The notes: generated by a model from the sequence alone, not told the origin. A stretch of DNA of 64,000 nt from Herpetosiphon giganteus (GCF_016907925.1 NZ_JAFBCZ010000017.1:1-64000); one strand, 5' to 3'. Counted from the stretch's first letter, positions 1-8,320 are shown. Numbers and translations are program-made.

Positions 1-61
1 CATCGAGGACGTTCTGCGTTAAGCCAAGGGGTTTAGGGTTCATCCTTTCGGCATGCATCAT
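1..61 (-). CDS. Possible partial CDS running off the left edge
   Basis: An open frame begins at the ATG whose complement is 59-61 and reads leftwards without a stop to the window edge (20 codons). It starts 14 nt after the stop of the small gene at 76-306 on the same strand, so the two could form an operon. A second in-frame ATG at 41-43 follows a purine-rich GAAAGG. No family can be recognised from so few residues. The ribosome site is weak, so this is a tentative call. Confidence 0.35.
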   Translation of the reverse strand, partial: MMHAERMNPKPLGLTQNVLD

Positions 62-75
62 CACAATCCGTTCAT

Positions 76-306
76 TTAACTAGCAACAGTGGTTACTAGG
101 GCTGCTTGTTCGCTAGTTATCGCTTGCAGTGCTGCTACGCCATCGCGCTCAATTTGCTTGGCAAGATGCAATACATCGGCAGGAAACTCATCAGGATACT
201 CTCCTTGCAGATCTTCAAACCAAACCACGAAGAGTTCAATATGCTCAAGGATTAGTGCGCGTAGCCCTTCGGGCGGCACACAATAAAAGTGTAGTCGAAT
301 GCCCAT
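76..306 (-). CDS. Small acidic hypothetical protein (76 aa)
   Basis: A 76-residue protein rich in Leu, Glu and Ala, with no signal peptide or membrane segment; the middle is strongly acidic. I do not recognise a family. The start is supported by a GAGGAG Shine-Dalgarno sequence about 5 nt upstream of the ATG at 304-306. The overlapping plus-strand frames have no comparable ribosome site and are treated as shadows. It probably shares a transcript with the frame running off the left edge. Confidence 0.6.
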   Translation of the reverse strand: MGIRLHFYCVPPEGLRALILEHIELFVVWFEDLQGEYPDEFPADVLHLAKQIERDGVAALQAITSEQAALVTTVAS

Positions 307-424
307 TGTTTCTCCTCATAAATCAATCAAACGGCTCCTACTGTAGCATGGCACGCTCAGATTCAATTAAGCCTTTTGGCCGAAGATTGCTAAGCAAAAT
401 GCTCAACTAAGATCACAATCCCCC

Positions 425-452
425 TTGACAAATGCAAAAGTATTGATACTAT
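425..452 (+). promoter_or_regulatory. Putative sigma-70 promoter of the TerC leader
   Basis: A perfect -35 hexamer TTGACA (425-430) is followed after 16 nt by TACTAT (447-452) as the -10. The predicted transcription start near 459 places the riboswitch immediately at the 5' end of the RNA, which is the usual arrangement. Confidence 0.6.
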
Positions 453-463
453 ATATCCATACG

Positions 464-572
464 TTCCGTTGGGGAGTAGCCACCTGCATCAACAGGGTTT
501 GCAATCGTCAATCCAGAAGCAATTTCTCGGTTGCAAACAATACGCACTGCGTAATTTGGTCAGACCAACATT
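464..572 (+). ncRNA. yybP-ykoY family (Mn2+) riboswitch
   Basis: The invariant GGGGAGTAGC of this class lies at 471-480. P1 is formed by GTTGG (468-472) with CCAAC (565-569). A short hairpin CCTG/CAGG (483-486/493-496), a longer helix GTTTGCAA/TTGCAAAC (497-504/531-538) with the class-typical GTCAAT inside it, and a hairpin ATACGC/GCGTAAT lead to the 3' loop element CAGACC (561-566). Order and sequence match the known Mn2+-sensing aptamer. The downstream gene is a TerC-family membrane protein, a classic target (compare alx in E. coli). Confidence 0.85.
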
Positions 573-599
573 GGCTTTGATTGCCGTGTTGGTTTTTTT
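565..599 (+). terminator. Riboswitch-controlled intrinsic terminator
   Basis: CCAACA (565-570) can pair with TGTTGG (587-592), followed by seven T residues (593-599). The 5' arm is the same CCAAC used by P1 of the aptamer, so terminator and aptamer are mutually exclusive. Ligand binding that stabilises P1 should let transcription continue into the TerC-family gene (inference: an ON switch). Confidence 0.75.
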
Positions 600-638
600 G
601 TGTCGACCAACCACGGCCTTGCAGGAGGCAATTTCACA

Positions 639-1601
639 ATGGATACGATGGTTTGGATGTGGATTGGCTTTAACGTTTTCGTTTTGGCCATGCTGGCGCT
701 CGATTTAGGCGTGTTTCATCGCTCAGCCCACGAGGTTTCAATCAAAGAAGCAACCTTGTGGAGCGTGGCCTGGATTGGCTTAGCAGCGCTTTTCAACCTC
801 GGGATTTACCTCTTCTGGCAGCAGCTCGTTCCTACAAGTAGCTATACCAACGGCGAAGCAGCCTTGGCCTTTATGACCGGCTATCTGATTGAAAAATCAC
901 TTAGTATTGATAACATTTTTGTGTTTGTGTTGGTATTCGGCAGCTTTGCTGTGCCAGCCAAATATCAGCATCGTGTGTTGTTCTGGGGTGTGCTTGGGGC
1001 TTTGGTAATGCGCGGAGCAATGATTGGCGCTGGCGCGGCCTTGATTCGCGAATTCCACTGGATTATCTACATTTTCGGGGCGTTTCTGATTGTAACGGGG
1101 ATCAAGATGGCATTTCATCAGGAGCAAACGCTTGATCCAAAGAACAATATTTTGGTGCGCAGCTTTCGCCGTTTGATGCCAGTAACTGATGAATACCACG
1201 AAGATAAATTCTTTGTACGCAAAGCTGGCGTATTGATGGCAACGCCGCTGTTCTTGGTGCTGTTGATGATTGAAGCGACAGACTTGATCTTTGCTGTCGA
1301 TTCGATTCCGGCAATCTTTGCAGTGACCCAAGAGCCGTTTTTGGTCTATACCGCGAATGTATTTGCGATTTTGGGCTTGCGTTCGCTCTACTTCGTGCTC
1401 GCCGGAATGGTGCACAAGTTTCATTATCTCAAGCTTGGTTTGGCGTTTGTGCTCAGCTTTGTGGGGGTCAAGATGCTCTTGGTCGAAACCGCATTCAAAA
1501 TTCCTTCGGGGATTGCGCTAGGTGTGGTGGCCACGATTATCGTTGTCGCAATTGGCGCTTCGTTGATTCGTGCGAAGCGTTTGGAAGCTGTCAAAAGCTA
1601 A
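639..1601 (+). CDS. TerC/Alx family integral membrane protein (320 aa)
   Basis: A polytopic membrane protein of the TerC family. Acidic intramembrane positions include D in FVLAMLALDLGVFHR near the N-terminus, the EKSLSIDNIFVF segment and EATDLIFAVDSIPAIFAV, the family's hallmark stretches. Members are implicated in manganese efflux or metal loading of exported proteins. The start at 639 is chosen over the longer frame because AGGAGG lies at 623-628, 10 nt upstream, and the longer frame would begin inside the terminator. Length is normal for the family. The riboswitch upstream fits a manganese-related role. Confidence 0.9.
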   Translation: MDTMVWMWIGFNVFVLAMLALDLGVFHRSAHEVSIKEATLWSVAWIGLAALFNLGIYLFWQQLVPTSSYTNGEAALAFMTGYLIEKSLSIDNIFVFVLVFGSFAVPAKYQHRVLFWGVLGALVMRGAMIGAGAALIREFHWIIYIFGAFLIVTGIKMAFHQEQTLDPKNNILVRSFRRLMPVTDEYHEDKFFVRKAGVLMATPLFLVLLMIEATDLIFAVDSIPAIFAVTQEPFLVYTANVFAILGLRSLYFVLAGMVHKFHYLKLGLAFVLSFVGVKMLLVETAFKIPSGIALGVVATIIVVAIGASLIRAKRLEAVKS

Positions 1602-1614
1602 ACTCTGATTGGGC

Positions 1615-1646
1615 AAGGCCGTGGGTTTCAATAAACCCACGGCCTT
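1615..1646. terminator. Bidirectional terminator
   Basis: Perfect 14-bp inverted repeat (1615-1628 and 1633-1646) with loop CAAT. The arm ends give a T-run on each strand, so it can terminate both the TerC-family gene and the convergent metalloprotease-like gene. Confidence 0.85.
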
Positions 1647-1652
1647 TTTGCG

Positions 1653-3536
1653 TTATTCAGCTAAAGCGTAGATCAAGCCTTGGCTGTAGTAAGTGCGTAA
1701 ATCGACGGTCAATAAGCCTAATTCTGGGCTGGTGGCAACAATTGGCACCGCATTCCAGCCAGCGGTTGGATTGGCGGGATTGTATACCAAAACAGTTGGG
1801 CCATTGCTACTGAATGCGCTTGGATCATAGCTCAATTGCGCATATAACGGTGGTTGGTTGCCAGACCAAGCTAATAAACGTTTATCGCGAATCAAATAGG
1901 GCTGAATTAACATTGGCCATTGTTTGATCGTGTAATTTTGGAGATTGTTCAGGTTGGTGCATAATGGCGCTGGTTGATAGACGGCTATTGTTGTGCCGGT
2001 AATATCAGCAGCAACTTGGGTTTGAAGATCGAGTCCAACCCCACCATCAGCAATTGGCGCATGAATTTCGGCTGTTGCTGGCCCAAAACCACCAGCAATT
2101 TGATACCAGGTGGCAATTGGCGTGTTGAAATCGGTGCTATAGGCATAAATATAATTGTGATAGCTGGCTAAGCCGGCAATTTCATCAGTTCGTAATTGGA
2201 ATGTCGTGCCAAAGCTGCCAGTGTTGCTAATATCAAGCCCTGCAATCGTGCGGCACTTGCCACCAGCAGGACAAAACGCTAAGTTTACCTTTTTACCATG
2301 AACGCCACATTCCTGGCCTTTGACCTCAATCGCATTAATTTGCGGCAATGTGCTGTTGGTATTCAGCATTGGCTTAATTTGTAAATTGGCAACCCAGCGC
2401 TGATTTACTAAGCTAAAGTCGTTTTTAGCGGCTAAGATATTTTGGTTTGGGTAGATTGAATAGACTGTTTTATTGTGCCAATCGCGCGCCAAAATTAGGG
2501 CGCGATCTTTGGCCGAGGTATCGATGCCCAACCAGGCTTCTTGCGTGTTGGCTTGCAGCGTCCCTTGATCAATAATCTGCTGCGGGCTGGCTAAATCGCC
2601 TTTGATGCTAAACCCGAGGGCTTGATTATCGTTGGCTCCATTGTATTCAACGACGCTGCTGGTGCCTTTGGCGCTATTGGGCATGAAATTGACAATTGCC
2701 GTGCCTTGGGGCTGCATAATGCTGGGCGTGCTGCTTGGCACTAAACCATAGAGCATTTCCACCGTTTTCCAATCATTCAGCCCATACATTAAATCTTGTG
2801 GTGTTTGATCGCAATGATACGCAGTGCGTGAGAAACCGCGCAAGTTGCTGGCGCTATAGTGATACGACATCAGCGAATTATGGTTTGTCCGATTACGTGG
2901 CATCTCAGCACTAAGGTCGTTACTGGTTGAACTACAATAGGTATAATTGGCAGTGTTCAAATCGGGCGCATAGCCATCGTGCAGGCCCAAAATATGGTGG
3001 CCAAGCTCGTGACTGATCGTTTGGCTGCCAGCAACATCTGACCAGAGGCCACAACGGGCATTGATGCCGTTCCACAAGCGGCCAAGCATAATTGCTGCGG
3101 GCACAAAATGCACTTTGCCTGCTTGGGTGTTGACGGTACGGAGGCTATTTTCAAAGCCGCCCAAAAAAGCCGTTGGCCGATACTCATTGCTGGCCAAAAT
3201 CCGAATATCAGCATCGTTCCAATGCTCGCCATTGGTATAGACCGAATATTGCTCGACCCAAACTTGGCCTTGGGTCGCTTGATACAAGGTTTGGCTGGTT
3301 TCTTGCAGCGCGGTTTCGAGCACATCTTGCATAGCTGTGTAGGTCAGATCTTTACATGTGCTGCCCTCAGTTGGGCGTAAAAGATCTTGTTGGCCTGGCT
3401 GCCATTCGAGTGAAACAATTAAATGAATGCTTTCAAAAGGGCTGCTCGCCTTCGCAGCATGTGGTTGATTTGCGGTCATCAGCAGGGTTAAACATAAACT
3501 ACTGATGAGGACTAAGCTAAATTTGCGCCAAAACAT
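1653..3536 (-). CDS. Secreted metzincin-like zinc metalloprotease (627 aa)
   Basis: The N-terminus (MFWRKFSLVLISSLCLTLLM...) is a signal peptide with a probable cleavage after an Ala-rich segment near residue 30. The motif HELGHHILGLHDGY matches the extended zinc site HExxHxxGxHD of metzincins. The C-terminal half is probably beta-rich but matches no domain I recognise. The start at 3536 is preferred over the longer frame (3662) because GGAG lies 8 nt upstream and the signal peptide begins there. It diverges from the CHAT gene by 96 nt. Substrate unknown; secretion fits a degradative or predatory lifestyle. Confidence 0.75.
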   Translation of the reverse strand: MFWRKFSLVLISSLCLTLLMTANQPHAAKASSPFESIHLIVSLEWQPGQQDLLRPTEGSTCKDLTYTAMQDVLETALQETSQTLYQATQGQVWVEQYSVYTNGEHWNDADIRILASNEYRPTAFLGGFENSLRTVNTQAGKVHFVPAAIMLGRLWNGINARCGLWSDVAGSQTISHELGHHILGLHDGYAPDLNTANYTYCSSTSNDLSAEMPRNRTNHNSLMSYHYSASNLRGFSRTAYHCDQTPQDLMYGLNDWKTVEMLYGLVPSSTPSIMQPQGTAIVNFMPNSAKGTSSVVEYNGANDNQALGFSIKGDLASPQQIIDQGTLQANTQEAWLGIDTSAKDRALILARDWHNKTVYSIYPNQNILAAKNDFSLVNQRWVANLQIKPMLNTNSTLPQINAIEVKGQECGVHGKKVNLAFCPAGGKCRTIAGLDISNTGSFGTTFQLRTDEIAGLASYHNYIYAYSTDFNTPIATWYQIAGGFGPATAEIHAPIADGGVGLDLQTQVAADITGTTIAVYQPAPLCTNLNNLQNYTIKQWPMLIQPYLIRDKRLLAWSGNQPPLYAQLSYDPSAFSSNGPTVLVYNPANPTAGWNAVPIVATSPELGLLTVDLRTYYSQGLIYALAE

Positions 3537-3632
3537 ACACTCAACTCCTTTAATTAATCCGTAAAAGAGCGTGACACCTGTTACATAGATAAAGACGGAC
3601 GTGCGGCTAAATTCTTTCTGTAGGAGGTTGCT

Positions 3633-6167
3633 ATGACTGCTCTCGATGCTGAGTTTGCGCATCGCGCACTCTTATTGGTGTTTGAACCGTTTGATCCTGA
3701 GCTGTGGCCGCTGATTGCTCCAGCCGCACCAAGCGTCGCCCAACTCCAAGCCGCTGGTTGGTTGCAAACGACCGCCGAAGGCTGGCAGATTCCTGCTGAG
3801 CGCCGCGAACAACTCCAAGCTGAGCCAGCAGCATTGCGGGCTGCTTATCAGCAATTAATTGCTGCTGAATTGGCTCATGCTGCTCACAACCCTGCGCTGG
3901 CAACCCGTTTGTTTGCTGATCTGCGAACCTTTGCCGAATTGCTGATTCGCCAAGCGCCGCATGAATTAGCCGATTTGGTCAAGCAAATTCCCACTGAATT
4001 AGCGCCAAGCACTGCTGATCGCCAGCTGTTGGAGTATTATTGTGGGCTTGCTGCTGGCCTGCATGATCAATATGCAGAAGCATGTACGTTGCTCAGCCAA
4101 TTATTGGCGCAACCAGACCTCGAACCGATGATTCGCGGGCGAGCGCTGAACTCCGATGCCACCTTTGCCCGTTATAGCGGCAACTACGATCGGGCGTTGG
4201 CCAATTATCAGGCTAGTTTTGCGCTTTGGGAAGCCCAGGCTGATCCGGTGCGCCAAGCCTATGTGCTGCTGAACGAAGGCAGTTTGCGCTACCATTTGCA
4301 AGAATATCGAGCTGCTGAGCGCTGCTTGAATAGCAGTTTGGCGACCTTGCAAGCTCAAAATCTGCTCTACCCTCAAGCCTTGGTGCTGATCAATTTGGGT
4401 TTGTTGGCCCGTGATCGCGGCAATTGGGTGCAATCGCTGAGCCATTTTGAGCAAGCAGAAGCGATTTTACAAGCAGAAAATGCCACCGATTTTCTTGGCC
4501 GAATTGCCAATAATCTTGGGGAATTAGCCTTGTTGCAAGGCCAATATGCAGCAGCACGCCAGCATTTTGAGCAAGCCTTAGCCCAGATGAGCAGCCGTGT
4601 GTATCATATTGATGCCTATTTGAATTATGGCTTAGCCTGGCATGTCGAGGGCATGGTTGAACAAGCAGAAATCGCCTATCGCCAAGCACTTGATTTGGTT
4701 GAAAGTGTTGAGCGCCAAGAAATTGCGGCTTTGGTATGGTTTCGCTTAGGCCAAGTTGCGGCGGCGCGCAACGATCATCAACAAGCTGAGCAGCATTATT
4801 TGCAAGCGATTGATTTGATTGAGGCAATGCGTGCGCCAATTTTGGCCGAAAGCCTGCAAATTAGCTTGATGGGGCGTTGGCAACAAGTCTATGAAGGTGC
4901 GATTGCGGCCTATCTGGCTCAAGATAAGCTTGAACAAGCCTTTTTAATGGCCGAAAAAGCGCGAGCACGGGCGCTCAACGATTTGCTAGCCCGCAATGGC
5001 CAAACCAATCAAGCATTTGGCACGATTCCCAGCCTTAGCGATGTGCAACAGGGCTTGGCGCAGGGCAGCCTGATGCTCGATTATATGACGCTTGGCGCGG
5101 TTGGGCCGGAGGCCAGCCTCTTGGCTGCATTGCCAGCGACGGCCAAGGCCTTGCGCAGTTTGTTAATTCAACCAGCAGCAACCTGGCTGTTTGCCATTAC
5201 GACCGATGAGGTTCAAGCCTTCAATTGCCAGCTTGACCCAAATATTCTCTTGGCAACTTCGCCGTTTCAGTGTGATGGGCGGCGCTTTTTACGCCCAGCA
5301 ATTTTGCACCGTCTCGCCCAACGTCTCCTTGGCCCAGCCCAAAATTTCTTGCAACAGGCGCAGCAGGTGGTGGTTGTGCCGCATGGCGCTTTGCATCATG
5401 TGCCGTGGAATGCACTTTTGTTGGGTCAGCTTGGGCTTGATCTGCCAACAACCACGATTCCCAGTGCTGCCAGTTATCTCCAATTAAGCCAACGCCAACC
5501 AAGCCATGCCAGCGAGCCATGTGTGGCCTTGAGCTATGCGGGCGGAGTTGAGCCAGCTTTGGTGCATACGTATGCTGAGGCCGCAGCAGCAGTAGCGGCG
5601 CTTGGTGGCCAGCATTATCCGCTGCCAGCGCCAAATATCGATCAGCAGCTTGGGGATTATCGCATTGTGCATATTGCCTGTCATGGCGTGTTTGTGCTCG
5701 ACCAACCATTGGCCTCGTGGCTACAATTTGGCCCCAATCAGACAGTTTCGGCCTTGGATATATTAACCAACTGGCAGTTGGATGCTGATTTGGTGGTGTT
5801 GAGTGCTTGTCAAAGTGGGGTGAGCGAAATTGTGCGTGGCGATGAGCCATTTGGCTTGGTACGGGCGTTTTTGGCGGTCGGGGCACGGGCGGTTTTGGTT
5901 ACGCTCTGGCCAGTTGACGATGTGGCGAGTGCTGTCTTGATGCAGCTGTTTTATCAGGCCTTGCAAGCGGAATTTGAGCCAGCAGAAGCACTTCAACAGG
6001 CGATTCAACAGATTCGTAGCATGCCGCAGGCACAGGTAAGCATCCCGCTTGCGCCAAGCCAGCAGGGTGAATACCCGTTTGCCGATCCCCATTATTGGGC
6101 AGGCTATCAGTTGATTGGAGTTGGCAACTCGATTTCTAAAGTTAAGCCAGCAACATCGGCTGCTTGA
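3633..6167 (+). CDS. TPR-CHAT domain protein (844 aa)
   Basis: After an N-terminal region of about 130 residues come tetratricopeptide-type helical repeats (roughly 130-420) and a C-terminal CHAT domain, a caspase-like clan CD peptidase fold. The presumed catalytic dyad is His684 in HIACHG and Cys726 in LSACQSG; the conserved tail GDEPFGLVRAFL...VLVTLWPVDD is also present. No signal peptide, so it is probably cytoplasmic. AGGAGG lies 6 nt before the ATG. Its 3' end overlaps the convergent anti-sigma gene by 61 nt. TPR-CHAT proteins such as Csx29 of type III-E CRISPR systems act as regulated proteases; a similar role here is inference. Confidence 0.85.
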   Translation: MTALDAEFAHRALLLVFEPFDPELWPLIAPAAPSVAQLQAAGWLQTTAEGWQIPAERREQLQAEPAALRAAYQQLIAAELAHAAHNPALATRLFADLRTFAELLIRQAPHELADLVKQIPTELAPSTADRQLLEYYCGLAAGLHDQYAEACTLLSQLLAQPDLEPMIRGRALNSDATFARYSGNYDRALANYQASFALWEAQADPVRQAYVLLNEGSLRYHLQEYRAAERCLNSSLATLQAQNLLYPQALVLINLGLLARDRGNWVQSLSHFEQAEAILQAENATDFLGRIANNLGELALLQGQYAAARQHFEQALAQMSSRVYHIDAYLNYGLAWHVEGMVEQAEIAYRQALDLVESVERQEIAALVWFRLGQVAAARNDHQQAEQHYLQAIDLIEAMRAPILAESLQISLMGRWQQVYEGAIAAYLAQDKLEQAFLMAEKARARALNDLLARNGQTNQAFGTIPSLSDVQQGLAQGSLMLDYMTLGAVGPEASLLAALPATAKALRSLLIQPAATWLFAITTDEVQAFNCQLDPNILLATSPFQCDGRRFLRPAILHRLAQRLLGPAQNFLQQAQQVVVVPHGALHHVPWNALLLGQLGLDLPTTTIPSAASYLQLSQRQPSHASEPCVALSYAGGVEPALVHTYAEAAAAVAALGGQHYPLPAPNIDQQLGDYRIVHIACHGVFVLDQPLASWLQFGPNQTVSALDILTNWQLDADLVVLSACQSGVSEIVRGDEPFGLVRAFLAVGARAVLVTLWPVDDVASAVLMQLFYQALQAEFEPAEALQQAIQQIRSMPQAQVSIPLAPSQQGEYPFADPHYWAGYQLIGVGNSISKVKPATSAA

Positions 6168-6805
6168 ACATCGCTAAAGACTGCTTCGCCCCAAACATCG
6201 GTTTCGCTGCTTTGGCGGCCTGAGGCGGCGATCAAATGCACCCCAATTTGGGCCAAATCGGGCCATTCGCGGTCGTGGAGTTGCACTTGCACCCGCACGC
6301 GGCAAACATTTGCTTCCGCTGGGTAAATTGCCAAATTGATCTCACGCAACGGCTGAATGCTTGGCGTGAAGGTCAATTGCAATGGCTGATTGGTTTCGCC
6401 GCGCAAGGCTGGCTGGGCTGGTTGCAACGCGGCAAAGCCATCGAGCAAGCTTTGATTGAGGCTGATTTGGATGTTTTTGCCAACCAAGGCTAGGGCAGAA
6501 GAAACCCGCTCGTACCAACTTGGCGCTTGCTGCAACCAGCCTAAATCTGGTGTTGGCACTGGCAAATTGGTATCGACAGCGGTAAACGAACGATCGAGGG
6601 CGGCGAAATATTCCGCGCAACTGACGCAGGCATCTAAGTGTTGTTGGATGCTGGGTGGTAAGTATTGTTGGGCGATGCTCTGGTTGCGCTCAGTGTAGAT
6701 GGCCAGTTGATCACAGCATGTGTCGCATGTGTGTTGATCAACTGGCGCGACCAAGGTTTGTACCAAATGCTGCATGGCATTCTGGCTCCAGTTTGCTTGA
6801 TTCAT
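6107..6805 (-). CDS. Soluble zinc-finger anti-sigma factor (232 aa)
   Basis: The N-terminal 70 residues carry Cys/His motifs (HTCDTCC and HLDACVSC, the Hx3Cx2C pattern of zinc-binding anti-sigma domains). There is no transmembrane segment; instead the C-terminal 120 residues look like a beta-sandwich (TDVWGEAVF resembles carboxypeptidase-regulatory-like or similar repeats). It lies 62 nt downstream of an ECF sigma gene on the same strand, the usual order sigma then anti-sigma. The 3' end overlaps the convergent TPR-CHAT gene. Assignment as the partner of the sigma factor is inferred from context and the zinc motif. Confidence 0.7.
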   Translation of the reverse strand: MNQANWSQNAMQHLVQTLVAPVDQHTCDTCCDQLAIYTERNQSIAQQYLPPSIQQHLDACVSCAEYFAALDRSFTAVDTNLPVPTPDLGWLQQAPSWYERVSSALALVGKNIQISLNQSLLDGFAALQPAQPALRGETNQPLQLTFTPSIQPLREINLAIYPAEANVCRVRVQVQLHDREWPDLAQIGVHLIAASGRQSSETDVWGEAVFSDVQAADVAGLTLEIELPTPIN

Positions 6806-6867
6806 AGAACGTTCCTACTACAACTAATCAGCGGCTTCAGCATGGAGACGCATGCAAGCGCCTCAAC

Positions 6868-7473
6868 CTATCCTTCTTCGACAAATTCGCGTAAGCGGGC
6901 GATTAATGCAGGATCGCGGCGCAGCGCTGCCAAATTTTTGGCCCGAGTTACCTGAATGTGCGAGGCTAAAACCGGTTTTTGGGCTAATTCACTTTCGGTT
7001 TGCGCCAGCAGATCATCATTTTGCTCGCTGAAATAGCGCCCAACCACCACGCGGCGTGAACGGGCGCTGAGCGGCCCAGCATCGATTACTTCAGTTAGGA
7101 TACCGCGCAGATCATCGAGTTGCAAGGTTTCGATTGGGGCAGCCCATGGCCCATGTTCAGCATCGGGCATGCTGGCGCGGCGGCGATGCTCAGGGCGGCG
7201 CAGCTCGTCGAGCACCGTGCGGCGCACAATTTGCATACACCACTCGCGGAAGGTGGCTGGATTTTGGCATTGCCCAAGATTGCGATGAATTTTGATCAAG
7301 GCTTTTTGGGTGCAATCGGTGGTAATTGCATCGCCATCGGGGTAGGCATGCAACATGGCGTAGGCCACGCGATACAGCATGTGCCAAAGTGTCGTATAGG
7401 CCTCGTGCTGCGCGAGCGAATCTTGTTCAAAGCACGCCGTATAGAGGGCTGTGCTAGTCATAGTATCGTGCAT
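6868..7473 (-). CDS. ECF-type RNA polymerase sigma factor (201 aa)
   Basis: Region 2 is recognisable (YRVAYAMLHAYPDGDAITTDCTQKALIKIHRNL, then FREWCMQIVRRTVLDELRR), matching the ECF sigma-70 core-binding and -10 recognition region. Region 4 (about residues 125-195) is divergent from the canonical form. CCTCCT at 7479-7484 (AGGAGG on the coding strand) sits 5 nt before the ATG at 7471-7473. It is the first gene of a two-gene unit with the zinc-finger anti-sigma gene. Confidence 0.8.
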   Translation of the reverse strand: MHDTMTSTALYTACFEQDSLAQHEAYTTLWHMLYRVAYAMLHAYPDGDAITTDCTQKALIKIHRNLGQCQNPATFREWCMQIVRRTVLDELRRPEHRRRASMPDAEHGPWAAPIETLQLDDLRGILTEVIDAGPLSARSRRVVVGRYFSEQNDDLLAQTESELAQKPVLASHIQVTRAKNLAALRRDPALIARLREFVEEG

Positions 7474-7795
7474 CCAATCCTCCTAATAGACCTTGGTTGG
7501 GGTTGCGAGGGCTGTCTTGCTACGCAGCAACCATTGGTTACGTTGCGAACCAAGCTTGCCTCTGCACATCAGTGCTCCAATTTCATACCCAATCTCGAAC
7601 GAGCGACCTAGCCTAAAAGTCCCCATTTTATCCTAGGCTCTTGATTTATTGCTGAGTTTGAGGCAAATTTAACCCCAAGGGATGAGATAGTAGTAGTAAA
7701 GCTGCTACTTTGGGGGGATAGTGGCATCACCCATAATTATTGCTTGCGTTGCTGATGCCATGCGACACATAACCAATCCATTCGGAGGTTCTCAT
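7474..7795. other. Divergent intergenic region between sigma factor and receiver gene
   Basis: No coding frame is supported in these 320 nt. They hold an inverted repeat TTGGTT/AACCAA (7534-7539/7548-7553), operator-like, and nearer the receiver gene a stem-loop: CCCCAA (7673-7678) with TTGGGG (7710-7715) enclosing AGTAGTAG/CTGCTACT (7689-7696/7702-7709). The latter has no T-run. Promoters for both flanking genes must lie here, but no hexamer pair stands out. Confidence 0.4.
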
Positions 7796-8263
7796 ATGGT
7801 AGGTGCTGCACTTCGGCCAAAACCAACCAGCGTCGCTGCAACCCAGGCCAAAGTTATGGTGATTGAAGATAATGTTGATAGTATGAATTTGGCCTTGTTG
7901 CTGCTGCGCGAGCGGGTTCAAGTGGCTTATTGTAATGCTCGCGCCTCTGGCGATGCCTTTTTCAATTGGTTGAGTTCGCCACAAGTTCAACAAAACCCCT
8001 CCTTAGGAATGCTCGACCTGATTTTACTAGATATTCGGATTCCGCGAGAGAATGGTTACATGGTGCTGCAAAAGTTACACGTCTTGCCCGATTTCAAGCG
8101 CACCAAAATTGTCGCGATGTCGGCCTATAGCAGCCGCGAAGATGTTGAAAAGATGCGCTTGGCTGGCTTCGATGGGTTTGTAGCGAAACCGGTCTCAGTT
8201 AAAACCTTTCCTGATTATATTGTGCGGATTTTGCGTGGCGAAACGATTTGGGATTTGTATTAA
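7796..8263 (+). CDS. Stand-alone response regulator receiver protein (155 aa)
   Basis: A single receiver domain: the acidic pocket VMVIEDN, the phospho-acceptor Asp in LILLDIRIP, the conserved Ser of IVAMSAYS and the Lys of GFVAKPV are all visible. No output domain follows, so it may relay phosphate or act by protein contact (CheY/Spo0F/DivK-like). The ATG at 7796 is preferred to the longer frame from 7721 because GGAGG (7784-7788) is 7 nt upstream. No histidine kinase is adjacent; the orphan kinase at 43152 is one possible partner, without direct evidence. Confidence 0.8.
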   Translation: MVGAALRPKPTSVAATQAKVMVIEDNVDSMNLALLLLRERVQVAYCNARASGDAFFNWLSSPQVQQNPSLGMLDLILLDIRIPRENGYMVLQKLHVLPDFKRTKIVAMSAYSSREDVEKMRLAGFDGFVAKPVSVKTFPDYIVRILRGETIWDLY

Positions 8264-8320
8264 ACCACACGCTGATTCCTCACGTAGCATAGCCTGTACG
8301 ATCTAGCTGGGGAATTGGCG

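Larger units (their letters stand above)
307..638 (+). other. Intergenic region holding promoter, riboswitch and terminator
   Basis: This 330-nt stretch between a divergent small gene and the TerC-family gene has no convincing coding frame. Its right two thirds are a regulatory leader: a promoter at about 425-452, a manganese riboswitch-like fold at 464-572 and an overlapping terminator at 565-599. The frames that cross it (469-708, and the N-terminal extension from 600) are ignored because the leader structure explains the sequence. Confidence 0.7.

Noticed and set aside
897-1424. 175-aa minus-strand frame inside the TerC-family gene
   Set aside because: Antisense shadow: low-complexity Gln/His content, no ribosome site, and the plus-strand protein is well conserved.
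5221-5886. 221-aa minus-strand frame inside the CHAT gene
   Set aside because: Shadow of the CHAT coding sequence; composition is Pro/Gln/His-rich and no ribosome site is present.
3633-7473. Type III-E CRISPR (Craspase) locus
   Set aside because: No Cas7-11, crRNA array or Csx30-type gene is nearby; only the TPR-CHAT/sigma logic is similar.
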